Shown: in pieces, positions 23,781-36,305 of the stretch
Layout: each line of letters opens with the position of its first letter
How positions within the stretch are numbered: the stretch's first letter is position 1
Origin: Manihot esculenta
Taxonomy: Eukaryota > Streptophyta > Magnoliopsida > Malpighiales > Euphorbiaceae
DNA: 64,000 nucleotides
Assembly: GCF_001659605.2 (NCBI RefSeq)
Contig: NC_035161.2
Coordinates: 1,674,001 to 1,738,000, forward strand
Direction of reading: 5' to 3'
The notes under the pieces: model-generated
The model's database searches: none
Seen by the model: the letters and a program-made list of their open reading frames with translations, nothing else
What the model was told of the DNA's origin: nothing
Translations under genes and position numbers: made by a program

Positions 23781-26331
23781 TGTAATACCCGGCTAGATTC
23801 CGGCATCGGAATCCCTGCCTTCCGGCGGAATCTCCGTTGGAATATGGAATTCTGAGAATGCCAAAGGCTTCTAGAGGGGTAAAATGTGTTTTCTAAAATG
23901 TTTTCACATGATTTCATGGTTTTAAATGAAAAAGAATTGAGTTTGAAAGGAAAAAGACCAAGGAGGCATTTGCCAGGTTCGGCCGCCGAAAGTGAAGTTC
24001 GGCCGCCGAACATGGAAAGGCTTCGGGAGTGCTTTTGGGCCTCCGAAAGTCTTGTTTGAACGAGCCAAGGTTCGGCCGCCGAAAGTCAAGTTCGGCCGCC
24101 GAACATGCATGAGTTTAGGGGGCACGTTAGGCTGCCGAAGGTCTTCGACCAGGTCGCCTATAAATGGCACTCAGATCGGAAATGGGCGAGTTTTCTCCCC
24201 ATTCTCGAGCTTAGGTGAGTTTTTGTCCTCCCTTGGCCGTTTTCATGTTTTTCTTCATCTCCTTCATGTTTTCATGAGTTCCATGGTTATTTTGAAGAGT
24301 TTTTAAGCTTAGATCAAGTTTTGGGAGCATGGAGCTTTTGGAGCTTGGATTCTCCACACCTCCGAGTTAGGGATCACACCACCCTCGATCTTCAAGAGGT
24401 AAGTGTAGATCTTTGCTTCCCTAGTGTTTTTATAAAGTTTTATGAAGGTTTTAATGGTAGAGTATGGGTAGATATGCATGTTAGGAGTTATGTGGGTTTT
24501 ATGCCCAATGTATGCCAATGTATGCCAATGTATGCTTATGCTTGTTTATGAGATGTTATGAAGAAGTTTTAAGCTAGTTTATACTTGTGGGAGTGAGTAT
24601 GCATGATTGGGAGAGAGTATGTGAGATTTTGGGTTGTTTTGATGGTTTTGGACTATGTGGGTCATAAACTATCTATGCATGCTTTGATGTTGTTTTTGGA
24701 GTTTAATCTAGTTGTTTAAGCTCCTTTGTGCATGGTTTAGGGTTTATGCATGTTTTGGTAAGGTTGGGTGCTTGTTTTGGGGTGTTTGGAAGGTTTGGGA
24801 GGCTGGAATGCATGTGAAGCTGAGTTCTGCCCTTCTGGGAAGAACTCAGGTTCGGCCGCCTAAAGTGGCTTCGGCCGCCGAACCTGCCTTTGGATGCATG
24901 GTTTGGCCGCCTAACCTTGCCCCCGAAAGTTGAGTTTTGGCTTGAAAGCAGACTTTCGGCCGCCGAAGGAAGTATTCGGCCGCCGAAAGTGCCTGACTTT
25001 CGTCTCTGGAGTGGGACTTTCGGCCGCCGAAGGTGCCGCCGAAAGTGCCTTGTCCAGCCTTTTCAAGGTTGTTTTCTATGCATGTTTAAGTGATGTTTTA
25101 GAGGGTTTTTGGGTAGTTGTTTATGAGTTGTTTAGAGTGTGTTTGGCACCTCATTCGAGTCCACCGGTGTAGGATCGGACCCGAGAGACCGAGGAGGCCA
25201 TTAGTGCTAGCAGGTGCAGAGTCAGTCGGCGTCTGCCAGGAGGTGAGTAGAACTAACTTAATCTTTTATTTTAAGAAAATCAAATGCCTAAAGCATGTTC
25301 ATGCATCATGATTATGTATAGTAGGTTGATTGCACTAGTTCACGAATATGTTGCATTGCATTATTTCATGTTGATGCTGAGGAAGGGTGGACCGAGGCGA
25401 CTTCAATAGCCCATATCTGTCACGAGTCTTGTCTTAGTCCTTTGAGAGCCGGACAAGTACATGTAGGAAAGTCCATGTGAGCTCTCTGTGGACCAGACAC
25501 CATGTCATGTATGTTACAGGCCTTTGTGAGCTCCTATGGGGGAGCCGGGCACCGACAGAGGGATTTTTGATGTCATGTCCATCCTCTGAGAGGAAAGATG
25601 CATGCAAAAAAAGACAGACTCTCAGAAACCAGGGTCCGTGGGGAGTAAATATTGCATGAGCCCCGAGACGGACAAGATGATGTGATTTCTCTGTGTTATG
25701 ATGCATTTCATGAAAGCATGTAATTAATGAACTGTTTTCTCTGTTTCTACTCACTGGGCTATTTAGCTCATCCCTTTCCCCTAATCCCAGTTTTGCAGGC
25801 TTGAGAGAGTTCTGAGGCAGCAGGGTAAAGATTAAGAGACGTGTGTTTTATGTAATAGTTTATGTTTATGTATCAGTTTAGTAGTTTTAGAAGTGGACAT
25901 GTAATATAAGTTGATGTAATGTAATTTGAGATAATGTATGTAGCTGATAGTAGAGTTAATGTTTATGGATTAGCGTGTGCTTGGCCCTATAGTTTGGTTA
26001 ATCCCTGTTGATGCATGATTATGAAATGTTTTTATGTTGAGTTGAGAACCAGGCTTGATGTATGAAATCTTGACCCAGCTAGAGCATTTGATGAGGGCTC
26101 TAGCATGGGAAAGTTTATGTTCACAGTTATGTTGTAGCATACGGATCAAGCTTGGTGTATGTTCAGATTTCAGGCTTTATGTTTAAGTCTTTGTTCATGC
26201 ACGGGATTTTACCAGGTAATAGTATGTATGTTGGCTTGCTACGGGTCCCGGCGGCCTTAAGCCGATCTGGATCCTAGCGCCGGTGATGGTTCGGGCCGTT
26301 ACAGAGGGGTATCGGTTTCCGGGTCGTTACA
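23781..26331 (+). repeat. Element B 3' LTR
   Basis: 2551 bp, same length as the 5' copy. Differences seen: T/C near 19084/23848, T/C near 19222/23986 and G/T in a palindrome near 20097/24861 (CCGCCGAAAG against CCGCCTAAAG). Confidence 0.95.
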
Positions 26332-26336
26332 TTATG

Positions 26337-28171
26337 CTTCTAGACAGCTGAAGAGGCATGAGTTGAATTACCCCACACACGACCTGGAGATGGCAGCAGT
26401 TATCTTTGCACTCAAGATGTGGAGGCATTACCTCTATGGGGTAAAGTGTGAGATCTTCACCGATCATAAGAGCCTTCAGCACATCTTGAGCCAGAGAGAG
26501 CTGAATTTGAGACAGCGGAGATGGGTAGAGCTGCTCAGTGACTATGATTGCAAGATTCAGTACCATCCGGGTAAGGCTAATGTAGTTGCAGATGCCTTAA
26601 GCCGGAAATCACTTGGCAGTCTCTCCCACATCACAGCAGAGAGAAGACCGGTGGTGAAGGAGTTTTATAAGCTCATTGATGAAGGTCTATAGATGGAGTT
26701 GTCTGGTACAGGTGCTTTGATAGCCCAGATGAAAGTGACACCAGTGTTTCTGGAGCAGGTGGCTCAGAAACAGCATGAGGACCCAGAGCTAGTGAAGATT
26801 GCCAGGACTGTTCAGTCAGGCAAGGACAGTGAGTTCAGATTTGACAGCAAAGGGATCCTCCGTTATGGGAATAGACTATGTGTACCAGATGACATCGGGC
26901 TAAAAGGGGACATTATGAGAGAGGCTCATAATGCAAGATACAGTGTTCACCCTGGAGCCACCAAGATGTATCAAGATCTGAAAAGAGTGTATTGGTGGCC
27001 AGCTATGAAGAGGGAAGTGGCACAGTTCGTGTCAGCCTGCGAAGTGTGTCAGAGGGTGAAGCTGGAACATCATAAGCCGGCTGGAATGCTTAACCCGCTA
27101 CCTATTCCAGAATGGAAATGGGAAAATATAGCAATGGACTTCGTAGTGGGATTACCGGCAACATCCAACAGATTAGACTCCATATGGGTGATTGTGGACA
27201 GACTCACTAAATCTGCTCACTTCATTCCTGTTAGGAGCAACTACTCTGTGGATAAGTTAGCACAAGTGTATGTTGATGAGATCGTCAGGCTGCACGGGGT
27301 TCCAGTGTCTATAGTGTCTGATAGAGGGCCCCAGTTCACTTCCAGGTTTTGGCGGAGTCTGCAGAGTGCTATGGGTACCAGGTTAGACTTCAGTACTGCC
27401 TTCCATCCCCAGACTGATGGACAGTCAGAGAGGACCATCCAGACAATAGAAGATATGCTCAGAATGTGTGTGCTAGATTTTGGCGGTTCTTGGAGGCAAC
27501 ATCTACCCTTAGTGGAGTTCGCCTACAATAACAGCTATCATGCTAGCATAGGGATGGCTCCATATGAAGTTTTGTATGGGAGGAAGTGCAGGTCACCCAT
27601 CTGTTGGGAAGAAGTAGGAGAGAAGGCCTTGGCAGGGCCTGAATTAGTAGAGATCACCAGCAGGGTGGTGCCCATTATCAGAGAGAGAATCAAGACTGCT
27701 TCCAGCAGACAAAAGAGTTATGCAGACATCCGCAGGAAACAGGTAGAGTTTCAGGAGGGGGATCTTGTTTTGCTCAAGGTGTCTCAAATAAAAGGGGTGG
27801 TTCGGTTTGGGAAGAAAGGTAAGCTAGCTCCACGGTACATTGGACCCTTTGAGGTCCTGCAAAAGGTTGGGAATGTGTCGTACAAGCTGGACTTGCCTGC
27901 TTCTATGGAGAGAATCCATCCGGTTTTCCATGTTTCCATGTTGAGAAAGTTCGTGTCAGATCCGGGCAAGGTTCTTAGTGAGCCTGATGTAGAGATCCAA
28001 GAGGATCTCACTTATGTTGAGCAGCCAGTGCGGATCATAGACACCCAGATCAGGAAGTTGAGGAACAAGGAAATCCCGATGGTGAAAGTCCTTTGGAACC
28101 ACCACAATATGGAAGAATGCACTTGGGAGACACGGGAGTCTATGCTCCAGCAATATCCCCATCTCTTTTAG
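26337..28171 (+). pseudogene. Element A rest of RNase H, integrase and chromodomain
   Basis: Continues the frame broken at 19016. RNase [30 protein letters not shown] and DALSRK. A TAG at 26690-26692 replaces a CAG present in C. Integrase follows: zinc H/C motif ([15 protein letters not shown] ... CEVCQRV), catalytic residues D of MDFVVGLP, D of SDRGPQF and E of DGQSERTIQ, all kept. The last 55 residues (YVEQPVRIIDTQIRKLRNK ... WETRESM) form the chromodomain-like tail known in chromoviruses to direct insertion to heterochromatin. Ends at TAG 28169-28171. Confidence 0.9.
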
Positions 28172-28246
28172 AGGTTAGTGTATATGTGAATCTTGTGGTG
28201 TATATGTATGCTATATGATTGTTGTGATATGCATGTACTAGTTGAG

Positions 28247-28283
28247 GAACATTCGGGGACGAATGTTCTTAAGGGGGGGAGAA
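28247..28283 (+). other. Pre-PPT hairpin and polypurine tract of element A
   Basis: GAACATTCG, loop GGGA, CGAATGTTC is a perfect 9-bp stem (28247-28268), followed at once by AAGGGGGGGAGAA, the plus-strand primer tract, and then the 3' LTR at 28284. The same hairpin is found in B and C. Confidence 0.85.
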
Positions 28284-30319
28284 TGTAACACCCGGCTAGA
28301 CTCCGGTATCGGAATTCCTACCGTCCGGTGGAATTTGGATGTCGGAAACCTCTAGAAGGGTAAAAGCATGTTTTTATAAAATGTTTTCATGTTTTTAATG
28401 TTTTAAGTATGAAATTTAATGAGTTTTTACATGAAAAATCTTTGGAGGAAAACTCAGGTTCGGCCGCCGAACCTTATGTTCGGCCGCCGAACATTGCATG
28501 GATGCGGAGGCACATTCGGCCCCCGAACGTGGCCTGGCCAGCCACTATAAAAGGGTCCCTTAGCCGAAAACGGGCGAGCTTTTTCTCCCCATTTCGGCCA
28601 AGGTGAGCTCTCCGCCATCTTTCATCAATCTTGAGATTTTCCTTCCTTTTTCCATGATTTTTACAAGTTTATAACATTTGTTTTGAAGATTTACAAGTTT
28701 TAAGCACGTTTTGGAACTTTGAGGTTCAAGGAGCTCAATCCTCCCATCTTCGAGTCAAGGTCGTTTTTCTCTCGTTTCTTCAAGAGGTAAGGGTCGATCT
28801 TGAACTCTTTTTATGTTTTAAACAAGCTTTGAGTAAGATCTATGGGGTAGAATGCATGTTTAGTTCATGGTTAGGTTTATGGGTGTATGTTGTGATTTTG
28901 AACAATGTAGCTTGATTGTGTGTGATTGAAGTGTTGTAGATGGGGTATATGCATGTTTGAGGCCCCTAGGAACTTGTATGCATGCTTTGGTTGAAAAAAA
29001 TATGCATGTTGGGAAGGTTTGGAGGCGAAATGTGCAAAGGGAGCCAAGTTTCTGCCCTTTGGCAGAAACCAGGTTCGGCAGCCGAAGGTACTTTCGGCCG
29101 CCGAACATGGCTGGGGAGGCAGGCCTTTCAGCTGCTGAAGTTGCCCCCGAACAGAGACTTTCGTCTCTGTCTGGCACTTTCGACCGCCGAACCTACCTGA
29201 GTTTCGTCTCTGTCTGGGACTTTCGGCCGCCGAAGGTGCCGCCGAAAGTGCCCTGTTCAGCCATTTCATGCATATTTTCATGTGATGTTTTCATGATAAT
29301 TTAGGGGGGTTTTGGGGGATATATTAGAGTTATGTTTATGTATGTTTGGTCCCTCATTGGAGTCCACCTGTGTAGGTTCGGACCCGAGGAACCAAGGACC
29401 CCAGCAGTGAGCCAGCTGCTACAGAGTTTGTCAGAGTCAGCCAGAGGTGAGTGGAACTAAACTTAATCTTTTAAATTAAGAAATTAAATGTTTTTATCAT
29501 GCTTCATGCATCATGATTATACTATAGGATGTTTGCATTAGAATTCACGAATATGCCGCATTGCATTGTTGTGATAGATGATAGTGGATGGACATTAGGA
29601 TGATTCATTAGCCTCTGAATACGAAGTCCTGTGGTGCCCATAATAGGGCTGGGCAATACGAAGTCCTGTGGTGTCCATAATAGGGCCGGGCATGGAGCTG
29701 AGAGATTTTTTTGAATCAGTCCATCCGTGGTGTGATTTGTTTGTGCAGTGACGCATTCCATGACAGCACGTTTTAAATATTCTTTTTATAGTTCTACTCA
29801 CTGGGCATCTAGCTCACCCCTCTCCCCTAACCCCCAGGCTTGCAGGTACGGGATAGATAGAGAAGACTAGAAGAGAAAAAGTCATATGTATGTAATAGTT
29901 AGATTGTGGACATGACAGTTGTATTATGATGAAATGTAAAAATATTCAGTATGTTATGTAATGAGGTTATTGAGGATAGAGTTGTGCTTGACCACAGTAT
30001 ATTGTTAATCCCTTTTGTATGTACATGATCTTATGTTATGATGTTTATGTAAACTAACTCAACACAGGTTGTTTTGCCTTTGAGGCTTGATGAGATCCCA
30101 CAGAGGGACTATGTTATGTATATGTTCAGAGTATGCACAGGTTGAGTTAGTTGATGACAGTATGTATGAAGAAAAGTTTTATCTTTTTATGTATATGGTT
30201 GATCATGTATGGGATTAAACATGTTTACAGGTTATGTTAGGCTTGCTACGGGTCCCGGCGGCCTTATGCCGATCTGGATCCTAGCGCCGGTAGCGGTCCG
30301 GATTTTTCGGGTCGTTACA
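28284..30319 (+). repeat. Element A 3' LTR
   Basis: 2036 bp, TGTAACACCC ... TCGTTACA. Two tandem units (29619-29692) instead of three, and a shorter downstream palindrome cluster. Otherwise very similar to the 5' LTR with scattered substitutions, so A is older than B, in keeping with the nesting. Confidence 0.95.
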
Positions 30320-33300
30320 CATGACATCCAGTGTGCTTGTCTAGTGTTAGATTAATTTACTATACTCATAACATAAAACATATAAAGTATACATTTTATA
30401 GCATACATTAGGCTCCTGACCTCACTCTTACTCTTATATGGAATATTTTTATTTGAGCTCTCTCTTATGAAATCTTAGGACATAATCTATTTCTTAAAAC
30501 TTTTTCTTTGAAAAAATGAGTATTTATAAGTTTTAAATCTTGCATATTCAATTACCGTAAGACTTTCATAATATATTGCTTTTGAAAAAAGACAATAATT
30601 TTATTAATGATCTCTTATAATCTTAACTCTAAAATTACATATAGCTTCTTTATCCCTTTCATCTCAAAAGATGATAACGAAACCTTAATGGTTGTGATAT
30701 ATTCATGATCGTTTCTAGCTATTAGTATATCGTCTACATATAATGATAAGATTACTAATTTATTCTTGAATTTTTTGCGTATATTCTCATGATCCTCATT
30801 GATCACAATGAAATCATAAAACCAGAAGTATTATGAAATTTAATATATCATAGTCTTGAAGATTGTTTAAGGCTTTCGAATGACTTCAAGAATCTTCACA
30901 TTTTGTACTATTGACCATTTACACTAAAATTTGTGGATCATTTCATGTAAATTTTAATTATCCGTTTAAGAAAAAATAGTTTTCATATCTATTTGATGTA
31001 ATTTAAGATCCAAGTTAGCAACTAATGCAATTTAATAATAAAAAAAAATCTTTATCAAGGTAAACCCTTAATAGATTTTAAAAAACTTATAATTTTTTTC
31101 TCCCTATTGTGTAGACCCCTTTAGCTACCAAATAAGTTTTTTTATATCTTTTGATACTGTCGTCAGCCTTACGCTTCACTTTGAGAATCCACTAATTTCA
31201 ATTGTCTTATGTCCTAATGATAACTCTACATTGATCAACTCTTCATTGACTTCATTTTTCATTCCATTATTTTAATCCATTTTTTCTTTCTCAACTGAAA
31301 ATCTAAGAACTTAAGAAACACATTTCTCAGCTCATTTCCCTTCAATCTCAAAACGACAACTAGAAATCCTTAAATGACACATTCGTTGTAGCTAAGATTA
31401 ATTTATTGACTCATTAATATGTATGTTACTCCCACTGAGACCAAATTCGATGACTATACTCACTTTAAGATGCAATTATGAAACTAATGACCATATTCAT
31501 CTGTATTCAAATTACTCTCACTTAGACATGTGTCTGTTAAAAAATTTCTACAGCAGAAGCAATCTAGTCAAAAGTTTAATTTAGAGATAAGACTTATCCT
31601 ATCTCCATATGCTTGAGAAAAAAAAATTCTAAAAAATGTGATTCCCTATGATTCTAACTAAGTTAAACTTCCATTCTCTTGCTCACTAAATAATACATAA
31701 CATTTTAACTACTCGAAGATATATTGGAAAGTACGTATTTGGTCCTCCAAATTTATATGAAGATTCGTGAGCAATTTTACAATCCTGTGGGCTATGGTTT
31801 TAAAATTCACAAATAAATTTGTGTTTAGTTTATAACTTATATAGGGTGGAAGTTATTGATTATGTGAGTATTAGGTTAATAGCAATTACTAATAATATAT
31901 CACCCTAATAGATTATTAATAAAATTAGTTCATCTCATTATTGGTCTAACCTAATAGGGTTCTATTTCTCCTTTCTGTTATATAATTTTTGAATTACTCT
32001 AACATAAATTTTCTACATCGATTGGTTTTTAAAGTTTTTGCTTTTCTATCTAATTAATTCTTAATTAAATTCAAAAATTTAATGAAGCAACTTAAAATCT
32101 CAATTTAATGAGATATCAAATAGATATAACCTTACAGAGAGTAGTCACTAATTACGAAATAGATGCCTCTATGTCTAGTGCCATGTACATATAATCAAAC
32201 TTACTAGAAAAGATTGAATACAATAGAAATTCAGCTCTTATTCCTAGATAATTTCAAATTAGGTGTTTATAAGTGAACATATATCTACTTTGTTAATATT
32301 ACCTAATAGATTCACTTTGACTAATCACTACATATCTTTTAATCTATGTGGTTAAGTATAGTATACCACATATTTACATCATTCATAGACGTATCTATCA
32401 AAAGATGTAAAATAGAAAAAAAAAACATACTATTGAAGTTACATATAACTTCTAAGCCAATATGAGCATTCATGAAATATTTAGAACTTGTACTTAAAAT
32501 AAGTTTATACCCAGATCATGAAAAATAATAAAAAAAGTTTAATCAAAACCAACACAAATAAAAAATTCCATTAAATTTATGGAACAAATTGAATATTATA
32601 TAAGAACAGAATTGGCTTACTACATATAGTAAGCTCACAGGAGCTTAAGTTCTTCATCTCCACTTTGTAGTTATTTCTTAATAAATATCCATCTTATTCA
32701 TCGAAGAAGTTATGAAAAATCCACAAAAGTATTTTGTTTCTATTCTATACAGTTAAAATATTTAATCTTAGTAATATTTCCTTTCTTCTATCTGAAATGA
32801 TCTTTGCCCTTCCCCTTATTGTTGTTTCTTGTTGTACTTAATTTTTTCTATCCCATGTTATTTACCATTTTTCCTTTCTTTCTTAGGAATTATAGCTAGT
32901 TATGTATACTTTTGTACTCATTAGATTTAAACGTAAACGTTCCTACTCTAACGTTCCTACTCTATCTCTAAGAAGGAGCATAACATCTTCCATATACTTA
33001 ATATGAACGTTGTGAGAAAATAGCATTTTTCATATAATCCTAGGTGTTTGGGCAAAAAATATATGACTGCTTGAACATTCTGTTTGTCAATCAAAATTTA
33101 ACAATCATCCTTTAGCTCATTCACTATGCTACTCATGATCTTAAAACGTATTCTTATATTATGATGAAAACTCTTCTTATAAGTGCTTGATTATATAGTG
33201 TAAGCTATAAGATTGACAATCGAGATTCCTTCAAACTTCACTTCCAGGTGTAGATAATATGTATGTTATTAAATCATACTTTTGTGAACTCAAGCATAAC

Positions 33301-33321
33301 TATATCATGCATATTGCTCAT
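30320..33321 (-). pseudogene. Very old Ty1/copia remnant, RT still readable
   Basis: On the minus strand, 31200-30880 translates in broken frames to RT words (LKVKRKADDSIKRYK, LVAKG, LTWILNYIK, FFLNG). 30806-30615 is still open and reads KNKLVILSLYVDDILIARND, the copia YVDD active site. Around 32840-32760 a basic, Lys/Gly-rich segment is a possible gag zinc-knuckle approach. Frames are full of stops. Element A inserted into this remnant, so its continuation on the other side is left of 13467. Apart from these words the stretch is featureless AT-rich DNA. Confidence 0.65.
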
Positions 33322-34862
33322 TGTTGAACCTAAATGTTCTAATCCTTGTTTTGATGATTAATAAACAATTGGTATGCTACTAATTATCTTCAAAGGTGTT
33401 TATGTTGAGCTTGTAGGTCCCTTGCTAATAAGAATGAAATTGCTTCAATCTCAAAAGGGAAAAGTGCCTATTTTGGAAGCATACCACAAGAAAGGGATCA
33501 TAAAGTAATTTCTTGTTTATGTTTTGTCAATTTATTCATTGTGAATTTCAATTAATTAGTTGTGATGGCTTAAGGTTTCTTTCATTTCTAAAAGTTTTTT
33601 AGATATGGCCAAATCTTCAAGTACTTGACTTTCAGGGACTAAAATGAAATTTTTCAAAAGAAGTGATTTTGAAATTATTCTTTATCAAAATCAAAGATCT
33701 AAAAATATGGGTTACAAAATTCAAACGGATTGAAAAATGGATTTTTATAGCCTAAGTTATGATTTTTCAAAGAATTTAATGAAATATTTTTGTGCCCCCT
33801 AAAGCCAAGTTAGGCTTTCGAAAGTCAGGGTTAGAGACGAAAGTCCCACATGTTCGGCCTCCGAACTTTGACTTTCAGCCGTCGAAAATATGTTTTCAAC
33901 TTGCAGCCTAAAGTGCAACCTTCGGCCTCCGAAAATAAGGGACAGAGACGAAAGTCCTGTATGTTCGACCGCCGAACATTGGCTTTCGGCCGCCGAAGGT
34001 GTGATGCTCCCTAAGCTAAATGTTTGGCTTCCGAAAGTGAAGGATAGAGGCAAAAGTCACCTATGTTCGGCCGCTGAACATTACCTTCGGTCGCCGAAAG
34101 TGGACTTTTAAGTCTGCCTCCGAAGCCTAAAGTTCGGCTTCCGAAAGAGAGGGACAGAGACGAAAGTCCCACAAGTTCGGTCGCCGAACTATGACTTTAG
34201 GCCGCCGAAAGTCCTTTTTTAAAGAGTGTTGTTCTTCACCTCAAATGGTTCCGCCGCCGAACTCTAAGCTTAGGCCGCCGAACCTGAGTTTTTCTGAACA
34301 CGGTGTAACGGTTATTTCTGCACATAAACGGCTCTATTTGCATTTAATGCACTCCCAACGGCCATATTTATGACTGAACTATAAATACAATGAGTTTTTG
34401 ATGTGAAAAGGTTACAACAACCATCTAAACAATTATTTATTGAGATTACAGCATTTTTCACTCTCTCTCTCAAAACCTTGAGTCAAAGCATTAATTTCTT
34501 GAAAGCTTGTTTTGAGTTGTAATTGGTTGGGTTTACAGAGTGAGTAAAGGTTGTTGAGTGATTCTATTGTAGTGGGTGTGGTATTGAGCAAAGGATTGCT
34601 CTTAAGTGAAAAAGAGATTTGTAAAGAGCAAAGGCTTGCTCTAAGATTGTAAGGGTTTTAATCTTCACCCAAATAAGATTTGATAGTGGAGTTGAACTCT
34701 CAATGTGGGCCTTGAGGAGAGGACGTAGGCTTGAGATAGCTGAACCTCTATAAATCCTTGTGTTGATTATCTTCTTCCCTATTGCCTTCTAATTTGTTCT
34801 TTTGCCTTAATTTTTTTATAAACCCAATTCACCCCCCTCTTGGATTGCTTCAAGGGACAACA
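33322..34862 (+). repeat. Probable solo or truncated copia-type LTR carrying the palindrome array
   Basis: Starts TGTTGAACCTAAATGTTC followed by CCTTGTTTTGATGATTA, the style of SIRE/Maximus-group copia LTRs, and ends in CACCCCCCTCTTGG ... GGGACAACA. About 1.54 kb, with a TATA-like CTATAAATAC at 34379-34388. No primer site follows and I found no clean target duplication (ctcat versus attaa), so it may be one LTR of a lost element. The group assignment rests on the end sequences only. Inside, 33799-34290, is an array of the palindrome seen in the gypsy LTRs. Confidence 0.6.
33799..34290 (+). repeat. Palindrome and GAGACGAAAGTCC array in the copia-type LTR
   Basis: One exact TTCGGCCGCCGAA (near 33984) and about ten variants (GTTCGGCCTCCGAAC, GTTCGACCGCCGAAC, GTTCGGTCGCCGAAC, TTAGGCCGCCGAA) alternate with three or more AGAGACGAAAGTCC words. 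They lie upstream of the TATA-like CTATAAATAC. The same two words dominate the gypsy LTR clusters. Confidence 0.8.
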
Positions 34863-36305
34863 ATTAAAGTGATGTGAGTAATTGAATTCACTTCTTCCAA
34901 ACATCATATGTCTCACAGTTCGGCCTATACTAGGCCGTGTTGCCCTATTATAGTATTTCTATAACAGATTAATAGATTCTAGAGCTTCTAGTTCCTTGAG
35001 CACATGCTGGATTTTCTTACTTTAGATTTCATAGTTATCCTCATTTAATTTCTCTCACTTATTAAGATAAACTAAAAAGATTTGGAAGCATATATTATTT
35101 TTAGCCTAAAATAGGGATATTCATGCATATGAGTTAATATCTTAAGTCATACATACACTAATTTTAATAATAATAAATTATATTAATATTATTTTACTTT
35201 AGGTTTTTAAAGTCGAAAGTTCACTATGTTTCCAATTATCGTCTAAAATCCTATTGTATTATAAAAATTAATCATAATTAATTATGTTAAGGTTTATGTC
35301 TTAAATTACTTATAATTTAAGAATTTTAAAATTTGATGATTGATATCCAAAAATATCAACTCATATACACATATCAATATATGATTTAAAAATAATGAAA
35401 AATTAGAAATTCATGAAATAAAATAACATATTATTTAAAATCATAAAACAATGAAATATAATATTGTTAATTATAAAATTATCCACAGTAGTATAAACAA
35501 ACTACATAGATAATAATAATTCCCACAAGAAATTATTCATGTCTAATATAGATTTGAGACACATGTATAAAATAGAATCTCATCTAGTCGATTCAGATTA
35601 CAGTCAACTCTGATAAGTTTTCGCTTAACTATAGACCTACTATTAAATTTTGATAATTCTATCAAACGATACGTTGTCTTATTTGTAACCTATTTAGAAC
35701 ATTTACTAATAAATTTCAATACAAGGAAATAGTAGGACTCGTTGACATTCTCTCAAATGGAATCTAAAATTCTATTTAGATTGGAATTAGACAACACGAT
35801 TCTTAAAGAAAAATATATCTTTCTTATGTCTTGCAAAAAAAATATTTTCAAAAAAGAATTTTATTATTCATGTTGATGATAAATTACACTAGATGATTTA
35901 TCTCATTTGGAGTGTCTATAGGATTCATCTCAAAGATTATCAGCTATCTAATCATCTAATCTACCTAAATTCTTTATTCAATAGAAATACTCATACGAGC
36001 TCATGAATTACTTGCATCCCATTCAAAATTATATTATATTTTTATACACATATAAAAATAAATAAATAAATAACGGTCCAAAATAAAGCACCAACAATGA
36101 AAAAAAAAAACTTTGGACATTTTTCTAAGAAAAAATTTAATAATAATTTAAAAATTATTAAAAATAATTATATAAAAAATACCTAATTTTAATTATTTTT
36201 TATAAATGCCATTATTCAAAATAATTTTATTTTTATAATCTTTGGACATGAATTTATTTTTTAAAAAATAAAAAATCCCTTTTTTAATTAAAAAAAATAA
36301 AAATT

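Larger units (their letters stand above)
19017..26331 (+). mobile_element. Element B: non-autonomous gypsy element nested in A
   Basis: Bounded by two 2551-bp LTRs (19017-21567, 23781-26331) with TGTAATACCC ... TCGTTACA ends and exact 5-bp target duplications ttatg (19012-19016 and 26332-26336). Removing it restores the RNase H reading of A (AYASRQL). The internal part is only 2.2 kb: primer site, truncated gag, decayed PR/RT pieces, a purine-rich segment, hairpin and purine tract. By eye I found only three differences between the LTRs, so it moved very recently without its own working enzymes. Confidence 0.95.
13468..30319 (+). mobile_element. Element A: Ty3/gypsy chromovirus (Tekay/Del-like), split by element B
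   Basis: Plus-strand element with LTRs 13468-15561 and 28284-30319, primer site at 15565, gag-pol, hairpin and purine tract at 28247-28283. Flanks are cacga (13463-13467) and catga (30320-30324), a target duplication with one change. Removing the nested element B (19017-26331) leaves about 9.5 kb, the usual size for the group. The C-terminal chromodomain-like tail of the integrase places it among chromoviruses. The coding region has a frameshift, two stop codons and the nested insertion, so it is not autonomous now. Confidence 0.93.

Noticed and set aside
33799..34290. Regular short repeats with variable spacers suggesting a CRISPR array
   Set aside because: Repeats are short, imperfect and palindromic with irregular spacing, in a plant LTR, with no cas genes.
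33317..34867. Target duplication for the copia-type LTR
   Set aside because: Flanks ctcat and attaa do not match in any nearby register, so I do not claim a clean solo LTR insertion.
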